Assembly: GCF_002879885.1 (NCBI RefSeq)
Contig: NZ_PNYA01000019.1
Coordinates: 1-64,000, forward strand
DNA: 64,000 nt
Direction: 5' to 3'
DNA from: Trinickia dabaoshanensis
Lineage (GTDB): Bacteria; Pseudomonadota; Gammaproteobacteria; Burkholderiales; Burkholderiaceae
Within the stretch, counting starts at the first letter, position 1; each line of letters starts with the position of its first letter. Below the pieces are notes generated by a model. The model worked only from the letters and a program-made list of their open reading frames with translations. It searched no databases and had not been told where the DNA came from. Made by a program: the position numbers and the translations under genes. Positions 7,399 through 17,309 of this stretch are shown here, piece after piece.

Positions 7399-8673
7399 AT
7401 GAGCATGATCGATCTCGATCCTCCCGGCTTTCAGCCGCCTCGTCCCGTCGCGGACGACGCGGGTAGCCGCCGCACCGTCGTCTATGGCGGCTACACCGTG
7501 TTCAGCGTGTTCCAGCCGGTCTTTTCGGTCTCGCATCGACGGGCGATCGGCTATCACGCCTCGCTACGCGCCCACGACGACGAAGGGCGGCAGGTGCCTT
7601 CGCGCGACGTGTTCGCGCAAGCGGCGCGGCGCGGAGATCTGCTCGAGCTCGGGCGGCTCGCCGAATCGCTGCATCTGGGCAATTTCAGCGCGATCGACGG
7701 TCACGACGAGTGGCTCTTCTTGAGCCTGCATCCGGCGGCGCTGATGGATACGAGCTACGGCGATGCACTGCTCGCGAATCTGAAGTCGCTCGGGCTGCCG
7801 CCGCAGCGCGTGGTGCTCGAGGTTCCGGAGCAAGCGGGCGGCGAAACGGGCCGCTTCGCGGAGATCGTCGACGGCTTGCGCAAATCGGGTTTTTTGATCG
7901 CGCTAGGCGGATTCGGGGCGAAGCACTCGAACATCGATCGCGTCTGGCATTTGCATCCGGACATCGTTTCGCTCGATCGCGGCATCCTCGCGCAAGCAAG
8001 CGAGCACTCACATTTCGAGCGCGTGTTGCCTCAACTCGTTTCGCTGCTCCATGAATCGGGGCAACTCGTGCTCATGGGCGGCCTGGCGACCGAGCGCGAC
8101 GCGCTGATCGCGCTCGAATGCAACGTGGATTTCGTGCAAGGCAGCTTTTTCGCCGAGCCGAGCGCCGAACCGGTCGAACCACAAGCCGCGGCCGGGCTCA
8201 TCGACGGGCTGTCGGCGGCATTGCGCAAGCGCATCGCCGCCCGCGAGCGTGCGCAGACGGAGCGCCTGGAGCCTTACGTGAAGTCGCTCGAGCAAGCGTG
8301 CGAGCAGTTCGTGTCCGGCAAGCCCGTGGTGGCCGCTTGCGACGCGCTGCTGGCGCTACCGGATACCGCACGCTGCTTCGTGCTCGACGCCGAGGGCCGG
8401 CAGATCGGCGATAACGTCGTGCCGAACGGGCGCGTGTCGCGACGCGCGAAGCGCTTTCGGCCGCTGCTGCATTCGGAAGGGGCGAACTGGGCGCATCGTC
8501 CGTACTTCACGGAAGCCGTTCGGGCACCCGGGCCCGTGCATGTGACGGCGCCGTACCTCTCGCTGAACGAAGCGCATCTGTGCGTCACGGCATCGATCGC
8601 GGCGCAAACGCCCCAAGGGCTGCAGGTGCTGTGCGTCGATATCGATTGGGAAGCGGCGTCGAGCCGCAGATAA
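7399..8673 (+). CDS. Degenerate EAL-domain protein with C-terminal sensor-like domain
   Basis: A 424-residue cytosolic protein. Residues about 30-255 follow the EAL cyclic-di-GMP phosphodiesterase fold, but most catalytic positions are lost: the EAL motif reads H-A-S-L at 53-56, the DDFG motif is GGFG at 170-173, the KxD lysine is Ser191 and the late AEGVET motif is GGLATE. Glu141 in LEVPE is retained. Residues about 285-420 form a second domain resembling a PAS/Cache-like ligand sensor (FVLDAEGRQIGDN; RPYFTEAV). Hydrolysis of c-di-GMP is therefore unlikely, while binding or protein-protein signalling is possible. It stands alone and converges on the sigma-factor gene 26 bases away. Partners and targets cannot be inferred. 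Confidence 0.85.
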   Translation: MSMIDLDPPGFQPPRPVADDAGSRRTVVYGGYTVFSVFQPVFSVSHRRAIGYHASLRAHDDEGRQVPSRDVFAQAARRGDLLELGRLAESLHLGNFSAIDGHDEWLFLSLHPAALMDTSYGDALLANLKSLGLPPQRVVLEVPEQAGGETGRFAEIVDGLRKSGFLIALGGFGAKHSNIDRVWHLHPDIVSLDRGILAQASEHSHFERVLPQLVSLLHESGQLVLMGGLATERDALIALECNVDFVQGSFFAEPSAEPVEPQAAAGLIDGLSAALRKRIAARERAQTERLEPYVKSLEQACEQFVSGKPVVAACDALLALPDTARCFVLDAEGRQIGDNVVPNGRVSRRAKRFRPLLHSEGANWAHRPYFTEAVRAPGPVHVTAPYLSLNEAHLCVTASIAAQTPQGLQVLCVDIDWEAASSRR

Positions 8674-8699
8674 GAGAGAAGAGAGGGATAAAACGCGCG

Positions 8700-9665
8700 T
8701 CAGGCCATGCATTGCGTCGCAAGCGACGATCGGCCGGCGATGCGCGTGATCAATTCGGCGATCGCTTGCGAACCGAAGCGCCGGTTGAGCGCGTCCACGT
8801 CGGGCCCGCTCGTCACGAGCATGAATTCGCCCCTCCAACGGCCCGTGCGTGCGCGCATCCACGTGAAGCGAACGAGACCGACCACTTCACAGGCGCGCAC
8901 GAGCGCGAACGCGCCCCCCCAATCCGACGGCAACGCATAGACCTCGACCGAAGCGCCCTCGCTTTGCCCCACCACCCGTTCGACGGCCGAACGCGCCGTG
9001 CCCACGGCGGCCGCGCGTGCGCCCGCCTGATTCGCGCCGGCAGCGATGGTCATCGGATTAACGGCAAACAAGCGCAAGGCGCCGGCGGCATCGGCCTCGT
9101 GAATGACGTCGCGCAGGCGCCGGGCGCTACCCGCACCCGATTGCGCGGCCTCGATGCGATCGCGCGATGCCGCGCCGGCCAGACGCTGCCGGGCCCGGTG
9201 CGCCAATTGACGGCAATGCGCGGCCGTCTTGCCGACGACCTCGCCGATTTGCGCGTAGTCGTAGTCGAACGCTTCGTGCAGCACGAACGCCGCGCGCTCG
9301 TCCGGCGAGAGCCGCTCGATCATCAGCGCGACGGCCTCCGATACTGACGCCGCGCGCAATGCCTCGTCCTCGGCGGAGGGGACCCACTCATCGAGCCAAG
9401 GCTGCAATAGCCAATCGTTCGCGCGCGCCGTCTGTTCGGATTGCAGACGCCGGATGCGGTCGATCGCCAGGCGGGTGGTCACCGTGGTGAGCCAGGCGAG
9501 CGGCGTACGCAGCTCTTCCGCCGCTGCCGCGTGCCATTTCAGCCATGCGTCTTGCACGACGTCCTCGGCTTCGGCACGGCTGCCGAGCATGCGATAAGCG
9601 ATCGATATGAGCCGCGCACGGGCGGCCTCGAAACCCGATGTTTTCTCTATTTCTTCTTGTTTCAT
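8700..9665 (-). CDS. ECF sigma factor of the SigJ/ECF41 type with C-terminal SnoaL-like extension
   Basis: A 321-residue extracytoplasmic-function sigma factor. Region 2 is near residues 10-80 (LISIAYRMLGSRAEAEDVVQDAWLKW) and region 4 near 110-165 (LSPDERAAFVLHEAFDYDYAQIGEVVGK). About 140 further residues match the SnoaL-like domain that ECF41/SigJ factors carry and that modulates their activity in cis. The start at 9665 is preceded by AGGAG at a good distance; the frame stays open upstream without support. ECF41 genes usually sit beside a carboxymuconolactone decarboxylase, oxidoreductase or epimerase gene, and none is adjacent here. No anti-sigma gene is seen either, as expected for the group. 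Target promoters are unknown. Confidence 0.85.
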   Translation of the reverse strand: MKQEEIEKTSGFEAARARLISIAYRMLGSRAEAEDVVQDAWLKWHAAAAEELRTPLAWLTTVTTRLAIDRIRRLQSEQTARANDWLLQPWLDEWVPSAEDEALRAASVSEAVALMIERLSPDERAAFVLHEAFDYDYAQIGEVVGKTAAHCRQLAHRARQRLAGAASRDRIEAAQSGAGSARRLRDVIHEADAAGALRLFAVNPMTIAAGANQAGARAAAVGTARSAVERVVGQSEGASVEVYALPSDWGGAFALVRACEVVGLVRFTWMRARTGRWRGEFMLVTSGPDVDALNRRFGSQAIAELITRIAGRSSLATQCMA

Positions 9666-9900
9666 TGAATTGGCTCCTAAAGTCGAGCTTTCGGCGCGCG
9701 GTGCGCCTGCCTCATATTGACGTTCGAGCATGCTCCGATGTGACGCCCCTGCGGATGTTTTTTTCCGTAGGACGGCTCGCGCGGGCGTTTCGCCGGCCGA
9801 ACGTCACACTATCGGCGGGCCGTGCGTCATGACAGCAAAGACCGCTTGCGAAGCGTATCCTCGCTAAGCGGACATCGTCGATTCTCACCCGAGGAGCGCC

Positions 9901-10536
9901 ATGCCTTCCCATCCATCGAGTCAACTCGTGCCGACCGTCATCGAGCAATCGGGCCGGGGCGAGCGCGCCTACGACATCTATTCCCGGCTGCTGCGCGAGC
10001 GGATCGTCTTTCTCGTCGGTCCCGTCACCGACGACACGGCGAGCTTGATCGTCGCGCAGATGCTGTTTCTCGAGTCCGAGAACCCTGACAAGGATATTTT
10101 CTTTTACATCAATTCGCCGGGCGGCTCGGTGTACGACGGCTTTGCCATCTACGACACGATGCAGTTCATCAAGCCGCAAGTCTCGACGTTGTGCACGGGA
10201 TTCGCGGCGAGCATGGGTTCGTTTCTACTCGCCGCCGGCGCGAAGGGCAAACGCTTCGCGCTACCGAATGCGCGCATCATGATTCACCAGCCGTCGGGCG
10301 GCAATCAAGGCACGGCCGCCGACATCGAGATTCAGGCGAAAGAGGTGCTGTTTTTGCGCGAGCGGCTCAACGGCATACTGGCGGAGCGTACGGGTCAGTC
10401 GATCGAGCAGATCGCCAAGGATACCGACCGCGACAATTTCATGTCGGCAATCGCGGCAAAAGAGTATGGGCTGATCGACGATGTACTCGCCGATCGGGTC
10501 TCGCTCGCGGACTTTGCGAGGCGCACGACGCTCTAA
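9901..10536 (+). CDS. clpP: ATP-dependent Clp protease proteolytic subunit (stand-alone copy)
   Basis: A 211-residue serine protease subunit that assembles into a double heptameric barrel fed by Clp ATPases. The triad is intact: Ser104 in GFAASMGSF, His129 in MIHQPSGG and Asp178 in KDTDRDNF, with the same spacing as Escherichia coli ClpP. The [10 protein letters not shown] segment is present. No tig, clpX or lon is adjacent, so this is not the canonical tig-clpP-clpX-lon locus and is probably an extra paralogue. Its ATPase partner would have to be encoded elsewhere. It stands alone between the ECF sigma gene (divergent) and sodB (convergent). Confidence 0.93.
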   Translation: MPSHPSSQLVPTVIEQSGRGERAYDIYSRLLRERIVFLVGPVTDDTASLIVAQMLFLESENPDKDIFFYINSPGGSVYDGFAIYDTMQFIKPQVSTLCTGFAASMGSFLLAAGAKGKRFALPNARIMIHQPSGGNQGTAADIEIQAKEVLFLRERLNGILAERTGQSIEQIAKDTDRDNFMSAIAAKEYGLIDDVLADRVSLADFARRTTL

Positions 10537-10572
10537 TATGGGAACGGCGCCCTGCGATGGCGCCGCTCCACG

Positions 10573-10599
10573 AAAAAAAAGCTCTCCGGTGAGAAGAGC
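10573..10599 (-). terminator. Rho-independent terminator of sodB
   Basis: On the minus strand a short stem (arms 10595-10599 and 10581-10585) is followed by eight T residues (10580-10573). It lies 55 bases past the sodB stop. Confidence 0.7.
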
Positions 10600-10608
10600 C
10601 TTCTTGTT

Positions 10609-10636
10609 GCAAGGGCGCTCTTTGCGGCGCCCTTGC
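10609..10636. terminator. Perfect 10-bp hairpin between clpP and sodB
   Basis: GCAAGGGCGC at 10609-10618 and GCGCCCTTGC at 10627-10636 pair perfectly around an 8-base loop. It sits between convergent genes and probably helps end transcription of one or both, although no T-tract adjoins it. Confidence 0.5.
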
Positions 10637-10653
10637 CTTCGTGCAACCGTAAC

Positions 10654-11232
10654 TTACGCGAAGTTCTTCGCGGCGAAATCCCAGTTCACGAGGTTCCAGT
10701 ACGCCTCGACGAACTTCGGACGCGCGTTGCGGTAATCGATGTAGTACGCGTGTTCCCACACGTCGATCGTCAGCAGCGCCTTGGCATCGGTCGTCAGCGG
10801 CGTCGCGGCGTTGCTCGTCGACACGATGTCGAGCGAGCCGTCGGCCTTTTTCACGAGCCACGTCCAGCCCGAACCGAAGTTGCCCACGGCGGCCTTCGAG
10901 AACGCTTCCTTGAACGCGTCGAAGGAGCCCCACTTCGCGTTGATCGCGTCGCCCAGCGCACCGCTCGGCGCGCCGCCGCCTTGCGGCTTCAGGCAGTTCC
11001 AGAAGAACGTATGGTTCCACACTTGCGCGGAGTTGTTGAAAACACCGCCCGACGACTTCTTGATGATCTCTTCGAGCGACAGGTTTTCGAACTCGGTGCC
11101 CTTGATCAAGTTGTTCAAGTTCGTCACGTAGGCTTGATGGTGCTTGCCATAGTGAAACTCGAGCGTTTCCTCCGACATATGCGGAGCGAGCGCGTTCTTC
11201 GCGTACGGCAGCGGCGGGAGCGTATGTTCCAT
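10654..11232 (-). CDS. sodB: Superoxide dismutase, Fe type
   Basis: A 192-residue cytoplasmic superoxide dismutase converting superoxide to oxygen and hydrogen peroxide. The four metal ligands are visible: His27, His74, Asp157 and His161 ([13 protein letters not shown]). [14 protein letters not shown] at 65-78 and the GGGAPSG loop at 85-91 are typical of the iron enzyme rather than the manganese one. There is no signal peptide. It lies downstream of xseA on the same strand with a 262-base gap, so it is probably a separate transcript ending at the T-rich terminator at 10573-10599. The intergenic 11233-11494 holds no gene I can see. Confidence 0.96.
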   Translation of the reverse strand: MEHTLPPLPYAKNALAPHMSEETLEFHYGKHHQAYVTNLNNLIKGTEFENLSLEEIIKKSSGGVFNNSAQVWNHTFFWNCLKPQGGGAPSGALGDAINAKWGSFDAFKEAFSKAAVGNFGSGWTWLVKKADGSLDIVSTSNAATPLTTDAKALLTIDVWEHAYYIDYRNARPKFVEAYWNLVNWDFAAKNFA

Positions 11233-11494
11233 GGTGCTGTTCCTTCTGTGTTATGGGGAAGTAGGCGGCTAACGCTTTGGAGCATTGGATTGTAGGCGAG
11301 TTGGAATAACCCCGCAAACGAGCGGCCTTTATGGGCAGCATTGACCGTCAGCCGCCGTAATCAGCGTAAAAAATGCTCTCGCAAGACGCATTTCGTCGCA
11401 TAGATGGAGGCAAATGACGGACATCCGCCCCCAAATCGCCGCATCTGAGGGCAAGCCCATCCGTTCGGCACGCGGCAAAGCGGGCGGGCGGCCT

Positions 11495-12898
11495 TTAAAA
11501 GTCGCCGGTCAATCGAGCTTGCACATCCTTGAGCGTGACGTCGACCGAGCCCTCGGCCACATGCACGGTCAGCCGTTTATCGCGCTTCAAAGTCGACGGC
11601 GATCGCACCGCGCGCCCCGTTTGCGTATCGATGAGTGCCGCGTAGCCGCGCTCGAACGTCCGTTGAGGGCTCAGCAGTTCGAGCCGGGCCTTAAGCGTCG
11701 CCACCTGCGCGCAGCGGCGCTCGCGCTGCCGCTCCACGCCGACGGCGAGCCGCCGCGACAGCCCCGCCAGCGCGGCGCGCGGGGCGGCGAGATCGGGCCG
11801 CCAGCGCTGCCACGAAAGGCGCACGAGCGCAAAACGCGCCTGCGCGTCGCGCAACGGACGCCCGCCCGCCGAGGCCAGTCGCGCCTGCAATTGCTGAAGA
11901 TGCGAGCGTTGCCGGCGCAAACGCTCGGCAGGACTCACGAGCCTGCGTGCAAGCCAGTCGAGCTGCTGCGCCCGCCGCTCCATGAGCCGCCCGAATCCAC
12001 GCGCGAGCGCGGCGGTGCGATGGTCCAACTCGCGCAACAGCATCGTGCGTTGCGGGCTCACGAGTTCGGCGGCGCCCGTGGGCGTGGGCGCCCGCACATC
12101 GGCCGCGAAATCGGCGATCGTGAAATCCGTCTCGTGCCCGACGCCGCTCACCACCGGCAACTCGCTCCCCGCAATCGCACGCGCGAGCCGCTCCTCGTTG
12201 AACGACCACAGATCTTCGATCGAACCGCCGCCGCGGCAAACGATCAGCACGTCGACCTCGCGACGCGCGTTCGCGGTCTCGACCATCGCGGCAAGCTTCT
12301 CGCTGGCCCCCGCGCCTTGCACGGGCGCGGGATAGACGATGACCGCCACGTGCGGCGCACGGCGCGCGAGCGTCGTGAGGACATCGCGCAGCGCCGCGGC
12401 TTGCAGCGATGTGACGATGCCGATCGTTCGCGGATGCGAAGGCAAAGGCCGCTTGCGCTCGGCGGCAAACAACCCCTCCGCCTCGAGTTGCGCCTTCAGC
12501 TTGAGGAACTGCTCGTACAGGCGCCCCGTGCCGGTACGGCGCACGGCCTCCACGTTCAATTGCAGCTCGCCGCGCGGCTCGTACATCGTCACGAGCGCAC
12601 GCACCTCGATCTTGTCGCCCTCGCGCGGCGTGAATTCCGCGTACTGGGCACGGCCGCGGAACATGACACAGCGCATCTGCGCGCCCGCGTCCTTGATCGA
12701 GAAATACCAATGCCCGCTCGCGGCGCGCGTGAAATTCGACACTTCGCCCGCCACCCAAACGAGCGGAAACGAGCGCTCGAGCATCGTGCCGATGGCGCGA
12801 TTGAGCACGGAAACGGGCACGGCCACATCGGCTTCGAAAGCGGCGGCGGGGAGCGGCGCGGACGAGCCGCCGGGCGGAAATGGAGGGCGAGATTGCAT
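11495..12898 (-). CDS. xseA: Exodeoxyribonuclease VII large subunit
   Basis: A 467-residue catalytic subunit of exonuclease VII, which degrades single-stranded DNA from both ends together with XseB. An N-terminal OB-fold (about 30-130, with [27 protein letters not shown]) precedes the catalytic region ([21 protein letters not shown], then [19 protein letters not shown] and [23 protein letters not shown]). An Arg-rich coiled stretch follows, then the C-terminal FERGYAAL segment. The length is slightly above the E. coli protein (about 456). xseB is not adjacent. An antisense frame spans most of this gene but shows no family motif. Confidence 0.95.
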   Translation of the reverse strand: MQSRPPFPPGGSSAPLPAAAFEADVAVPVSVLNRAIGTMLERSFPLVWVAGEVSNFTRAASGHWYFSIKDAGAQMRCVMFRGRAQYAEFTPREGDKIEVRALVTMYEPRGELQLNVEAVRRTGTGRLYEQFLKLKAQLEAEGLFAAERKRPLPSHPRTIGIVTSLQAAALRDVLTTLARRAPHVAVIVYPAPVQGAGASEKLAAMVETANARREVDVLIVCRGGGSIEDLWSFNEERLARAIAGSELPVVSGVGHETDFTIADFAADVRAPTPTGAAELVSPQRTMLLRELDHRTAALARGFGRLMERRAQQLDWLARRLVSPAERLRRQRSHLQQLQARLASAGGRPLRDAQARFALVRLSWQRWRPDLAAPRAALAGLSRRLAVGVERQRERRCAQVATLKARLELLSPQRTFERGYAALIDTQTGRAVRSPSTLKRDKRLTVHVAEGSVDVTLKDVQARLTGDF

Positions 12899-13292
12899 GC
12901 AAAACCTTTTTCGGACCGGTCAGGACAATAGACCGCGCGGCGCCGCCCGTCCAGTGCTCCGTCATGTCATGCAAGGTTTCCCACATAGCGAAGCGCCACC
13001 GGCGATGGCCGAGAACACCGAAGCGGGCTCGCGGAGCGCGCGATGAAACATCGCAAGTCATTGATTTTTATCGACTATTTTTACGCCATCGAATGGACTT
13101 GGCCGATAAGAAGTCCGATTTATCGGCCTCTGCGGTCGCGGCGATGGAAGTTCTTCACAGAGTTATCCACAGACGGGGAAGCCGCTCACCGTCCCGCACC
13201 GGCCAAGATCGATCGCAAGGCGCGCTTGCGGCGGGCTCGGGGGGCGCGCTACAGTGCCGGGTCCCGCCATAACCCGAGGCCCCGCCCGCCCG
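12899..13292. other. 394-base intergenic region upstream of lpxK with overlapping inverted repeats
   Basis: No gene recognised. An AT-rich block at about 13043-13135 holds GGCCGATAA (13101-13109) and its exact reverse complement (13120-13128). It also holds GGACTT (13095-13100) with AAGTCC (13111-13116), whose pairing would overlap the first hairpin. A perfect TTATCCACA lies at 13163-13171. Confidence 0.5.
13163..13171 (+). promoter_or_regulatory. Single perfect DnaA-box consensus
   Basis: TTATCCACA matches the consensus DnaA box exactly. It is alone, so it is not an origin. It could be a regulatory or titration site, or chance. Confidence 0.35.
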
Positions 13293-14321
13293 ATGAACCG
13301 CATGGCCGACCGATTCAAAGCACGCGCCGAAGCCTATGTCACTCGCGAATGGCAACGTCGCGGCGCATTCGCTTGGTGCATGATCCCCCTTGCCTGCGTA
13401 TTCGGTGCAATCGCCGCGATCCGGCGCGCCACCTTCGCGCTCGGCTGGCGCGAACGGGTCAACGTGGGCGTGCCGATCGTCGTCGTGGGCAACGTAACGG
13501 TAGGCGGCACCGGCAAAACCCCCACGGTCATTGCCCTCGTCGAAGCGCTGCGCGCGGCGGGCTTCACCCCCGGCGTGGTTTCGCGCGGCTATGGCGGCAA
13601 AGGCGCCGAGCCGCGCCCCGTCACCGCGGCTTCGTCCGCGAAGCAAGTGGGCGACGAACCGGTGCTCATCGCACGGCGCACGAGCGCGCCCGTTTGGGTC
13701 GCACGCGACCGCGTGGCCTGCGCGAAGGCGCTGCGTGCCGCGCACGTCGACGTGGACGTGATCGTCAGCGACGACGGCTTGCAGCACTACCGCCTGGCGC
13801 GCGACGTCGAGCTCGTGCTCTTCGATCAGCGCTTGGCGGGGAACGGCTTCTTGTTGCCCGCCGGGCCGCTGCGCGAGCCGCTCTCGCGCAGGCGCGACGC
13901 CACGCTCGTGAACAACCCGTTCGAGCGCACGCTGCCGCCGTGGCCCGATACATTCGCACTCTCGCTGACACCCGGCGACGCATGGCATGTCGGCGATCCG
14001 AGCCTGCGGCGCCCACTATCGCAATTCGCCGGCGAGCGCGTGCTGGCCGCCGCGGGCATCGGCGCGCCCGAGCGCTTTTTCGCGACGCTGCGCGCGGCCG
14101 GGCTTGCCCCGGCCACGCGGGCGCTGCCCGATCATTACGCGTTCGACGACAACCCGTTCGCGGACGAGCGCGTCGACACGATCTTGGTGACCGAGAAGGA
14201 TGCAGTAAAATTGAACGCTTGGCGTGACGCTCGCATCTGGGTGGTCCCGGTCGAAGCCACGCTCCCTGCTCGCCTCATCGATTTGGTTGTGGAGAAACTC
14301 CGTGGACGCTCGCCTGCTTGA
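13293..14321 (+). CDS. lpxK: Tetraacyldisaccharide 4'-kinase
   Basis: A 342-residue inner-membrane-associated kinase that phosphorylates the 4' position of the lipid A disaccharide precursor (sixth step of the Raetz pathway). The P-loop [12 protein letters not shown] is at 66-77, preceded by a hydrophobic anchor at about 25-42. VVSRGYGG and [15 protein letters not shown] are typical LpxK motifs. The ATG at 13293 fits the family N-terminus, and an in-frame GTG lies 13 codons upstream. It begins a run with the Trm112-like gene (20-base overlap), kdsB and adk. That gives lipid A and Kdo functions side by side, as in many proteobacteria. Confidence 0.95.
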   Translation: MNRMADRFKARAEAYVTREWQRRGAFAWCMIPLACVFGAIAAIRRATFALGWRERVNVGVPIVVVGNVTVGGTGKTPTVIALVEALRAAGFTPGVVSRGYGGKGAEPRPVTAASSAKQVGDEPVLIARRTSAPVWVARDRVACAKALRAAHVDVDVIVSDDGLQHYRLARDVELVLFDQRLAGNGFLLPAGPLREPLSRRRDATLVNNPFERTLPPWPDTFALSLTPGDAWHVGDPSLRRPLSQFAGERVLAAAGIGAPERFFATLRAAGLAPATRALPDHYAFDDNPFADERVDTILVTEKDAVKLNAWRDARIWVVPVEATLPARLIDLVVEKLRGRSPA

Positions 14322-14499
14322 AATTCTCGTTTGCCCGATTTGCAAGGGGCCGCTCACCTATGACCGCGGCCAGCAAGAACTGATCTGCCAGGCCGATAAG
14401 CTGGCCTACCCGATTCGCGACGGCATCCCCGTCATGCTCGTCGACGAAGCGCGCCAAACCGTGGAAGGCACCCTCGTCGATCCGGCCGGCGGCGCCTGA
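14302..14499 (+). CDS. Trm112/YcaR-family small zinc-ribbon-like protein
   Basis: A 65-residue protein of the Trm112 family (UPF0434). It opens [18 protein letters not shown]; only the CPxC pair (residues 11 and 14) of the zinc ribbon is kept, and [21 protein letters not shown] follows. The start is taken as GTG at 14302, because a GGAG lies about 7 bases upstream and family members begin just before DxRLLEIL. The frame overlaps the end of lpxK by 20 bases, suggesting translational coupling. E. coli ycaR sits in the same place between lpxK and kdsB. Eukaryotic Trm112 activates methyltransferases; the bacterial role is not established. Confidence 0.92.
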   Translation: MDARLLEILVCPICKGPLTYDRGQQELICQADKLAYPIRDGIPVMLVDEARQTVEGTLVDPAGGA

Positions 14500-14550
14500 A
14501 GCCCCCTCGCCGCCCAACGCCTCACGTATCCGCACTTTTTCCGCACCTCG

Positions 14551-15369
14551 ATGACCGCCAACGCCCGTCTCGACACGCCGCCTTTCGTCGCGGTCGTCCC
14601 CGCACGTCTCGCTTCCACGCGTTTGCCTGAAAAGCCGCTCGCCGACATCGCGGGCAAGCCGATGGTCGTGCGCGTGGCCGAACGCGCGCGCGAAGCGGGC
14701 GCGCAACGCGTATTGATTGCAACCGACGATGCGCGCGTCCTTCAAGCCGTCGAAGCCCACGGGTTCGACGCGCTGCTCACGCGCGCCGATCATCCCTCGG
14801 GCACGGACCGTCTCGCCGAAGTGGCCACGCGGCTCGCGCTGCCCGACGACACGATCGTCGTCAACGTGCAGGGCGACGAGCCGCTGATCGACCCCGCGCT
14901 CGTACGCGACGTTGTGTCGCACCTGGCCGCTCACCCCGATTGCGCCATCGCGACCGCCGCTCATCCGATCGTCGATGCGGCCGAGGTCTTCAATCCGAAC
15001 GTCGTCAAAGTCGTGCTCGATGCGCGCGGCGTCGCGCTCTACTTCTCGCGCGCGCCGATTCCTTGGCAACGCGACGCCTACGCGCCGCAATGCGGCGCGC
15101 GAACGATCGACGTCGCGGCGATGCCCGCGCCGGCGGCCGGCGCGGTGCTCCGTCACATCGGGCTGTACGCTTACCGCGCGCGTTTTCTGCGCACGTATCC
15201 CACGCTGGCTCAGGCGCCGATCGAGCACGCCGAGATGCTCGAGCAATTGCGCGCGATGTGGCACGGCGAGCGCATCGCGGTGCGGGTCACGCGCGAGGCG
15301 CCGGCGCCCGGCGTCGACACGCTGGCCGACCTAGAGCGCGTGCGCACACTTTTCCTGTCGAAGACCTAA
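14551..15369 (+). CDS. kdsB: 3-deoxy-manno-octulosonate cytidylyltransferase
   Basis: A 272-residue cytosolic enzyme that activates Kdo with CTP to CMP-Kdo for lipopolysaccharide core assembly. Motifs: [19 protein letters not shown] (residues about 10-28) for nucleotide binding, [15 protein letters not shown], the [11 protein letters not shown] segment and [22 protein letters not shown] and [12 protein letters not shown] are at the C-terminal side. It is about 20 residues longer than E. coli KdsB (248), mainly at the N-terminus and an Ala-rich insertion near residue 190. It is the third gene of the lpxK run. Confidence 0.96.
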   Translation: MTANARLDTPPFVAVVPARLASTRLPEKPLADIAGKPMVVRVAERAREAGAQRVLIATDDARVLQAVEAHGFDALLTRADHPSGTDRLAEVATRLALPDDTIVVNVQGDEPLIDPALVRDVVSHLAAHPDCAIATAAHPIVDAAEVFNPNVVKVVLDARGVALYFSRAPIPWQRDAYAPQCGARTIDVAAMPAPAAGAVLRHIGLYAYRARFLRTYPTLAQAPIEHAEMLEQLRAMWHGERIAVRVTREAPAPGVDTLADLERVRTLFLSKT

Positions 15370-15601
15370 CCTTTTCCGGTCGAAGCCCTAACGACCCATG
15401 GCATAATCAGGGCCGATTGCGCGAGCATTTCGCACTATTCGCTTCCGATTCCCGTTCGTTTCGCTCGATCGCCCACCGGCGTCCGACCGCGTCGTACCGA
15501 ACGATGCGGCCCGCCCAACGCGTGTGGCCGAGCGCCTTTGCGCCGCTCGCGACGCAACGGATGGAAGCGTGTGCCATCGGCATCTCGATTGTGCGTTTTA
15601 G

Positions 15602-16303
<702 letters not shown>

Positions 16304-16322
16304 CGCGCCGTCAACCCAGCAC

Positions 16323-16349
16323 AACCCGCCCCTCGAGGCGGGTTTTTTT
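16323..16349 (+). terminator. Rho-independent terminator of adk
   Basis: The stem AACCCGCC/GGCGGGTT (16323-16330 and 16337-16344), with a 6-base loop, runs into seven T residues (16343-16349). Confidence 0.9.
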
Positions 16350-16453
16350 ATGGCCGCGAGCGATTACAATCGTCGGCGGCCCGCAAGCCAACCGGTCACG
16401 AGCCGAGCGGCACCGGGAATGCACCCTCTTGAAAAAATGAAAGGAGCACCAGC

Positions 16454-17212
16454 ATGGAGATTCGCGGCAACGCATTTTTGGTCACCGGCGGCGCGTCGGG
16501 CCTTGGCGCGGCAACGGCACGGCTCATCGCCGAACACGGCGGCAAGGTCGTCATCGCCGATCTGAACGAAGATGCCGGCACCCAGCTCGCGAGCGAACTT
16601 GCGGGCGCGTTCGTCAAATGCGACGTGAGCCGCGAGGCCGACGCCAAGCAAGCCGTCGCAGCGGCCACGCGGCTAGGCCCGCTCGTCGGGCTCGTGAACT
16701 GCGCGGGCGTTGCGCCGGCGATCAAGACGGTCGGCAAGGACGGCCCTCACCCGCTCGAGAAGTTTCAACGCACGATCGAGATCAACTTGATCGGCACGTT
16801 CAACATGCTGCGGCTCGCCGCTTTCGAGATGGCGAAAAACGAGCCGAACGCAAACGGCGAGCGCGGCGTGATCGTCAACACCGCCTCGGTGGCCGCATTC
16901 GACGGACAAATCGGCCAAGCGGCTTATGCCGCATCGAAAAGCGGTGTGGCGGGCATGACGCTGCCGGTCGCGCGCGATCTATCCCGCAATGCGATCCGCG
17001 TCATGACGATCGCTCCCGGCATCTTCGAAACGCCGATGCTGCTCGGTATGCCCAAGGAAGTGCAAGACGCGCTGGGCGCGATGGTGCCGTTCCCCCCGCG
17101 GCTCGGCAAGCCGGCTGAATACGCGATGCTCGTCAAGCAGATCTTCGACAATCCGATGCTCAACGGCGAAGTGATTCGCCTGGACGGGGCCATCCGCATG
17201 CAGCCGAAGTAA
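16454..17212 (+). CDS. Short-chain dehydrogenase, 3-hydroxyacyl-CoA dehydrogenase type 2-like
   Basis: A 252-residue SDR oxidoreductase with the NAD-binding TGGASGLG at 11-18, the NCAG segment near 83-86 and catalytic Ser146, Tyr159 and Lys163 (YAASK). The [28 protein letters not shown] stretch and the [15 protein letters not shown] ending match the HSD17B10-type 3-hydroxyacyl-CoA dehydrogenases of beta-oxidation and branched-chain acyl-CoA breakdown. AAGGAG sits about 8 bases before the ATG. It is single, between two terminators. The exact substrate cannot be told. Confidence 0.9.
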   Translation: MEIRGNAFLVTGGASGLGAATARLIAEHGGKVVIADLNEDAGTQLASELAGAFVKCDVSREADAKQAVAAATRLGPLVGLVNCAGVAPAIKTVGKDGPHPLEKFQRTIEINLIGTFNMLRLAAFEMAKNEPNANGERGVIVNTASVAAFDGQIGQAAYAASKSGVAGMTLPVARDLSRNAIRVMTIAPGIFETPMLLGMPKEVQDALGAMVPFPPRLGKPAEYAMLVKQIFDNPMLNGEVIRLDGAIRMQPK

Positions 17213-17244
17213 ATCGGCTCCCCTCGGGCACGGCGTCAAGCGAA

Positions 17245-17280
17245 AACGCCCGGCCAGCGCGTGCGCGCCGGCCGGGCGTT
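17245..17280. terminator. Perfect 11-bp hairpin, bidirectional terminator
   Basis: AACGCCCGGCC (17245-17255) and its exact complement (17270-17280) flank a 14-base loop between the convergent SDR and SirB1-type genes. Short T/A runs lie on both sides. Confidence 0.8.
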
Positions 17281-17309
17281 TCGTTATCGAGCCCCTGTTG
17301 CCCTATGCC

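Noticed and set aside
11414-12931. A 505-codon plus-strand frame antisense to xseA
   Set aside because: It has no family motif and an Arg/His-rich composition typical of antisense frames in GC-rich genes; xseA on the other strand is unmistakable.
13163-13171. Replication origin
   Set aside because: Only one DnaA box and no dnaA, dnaN or repA gene nearby.
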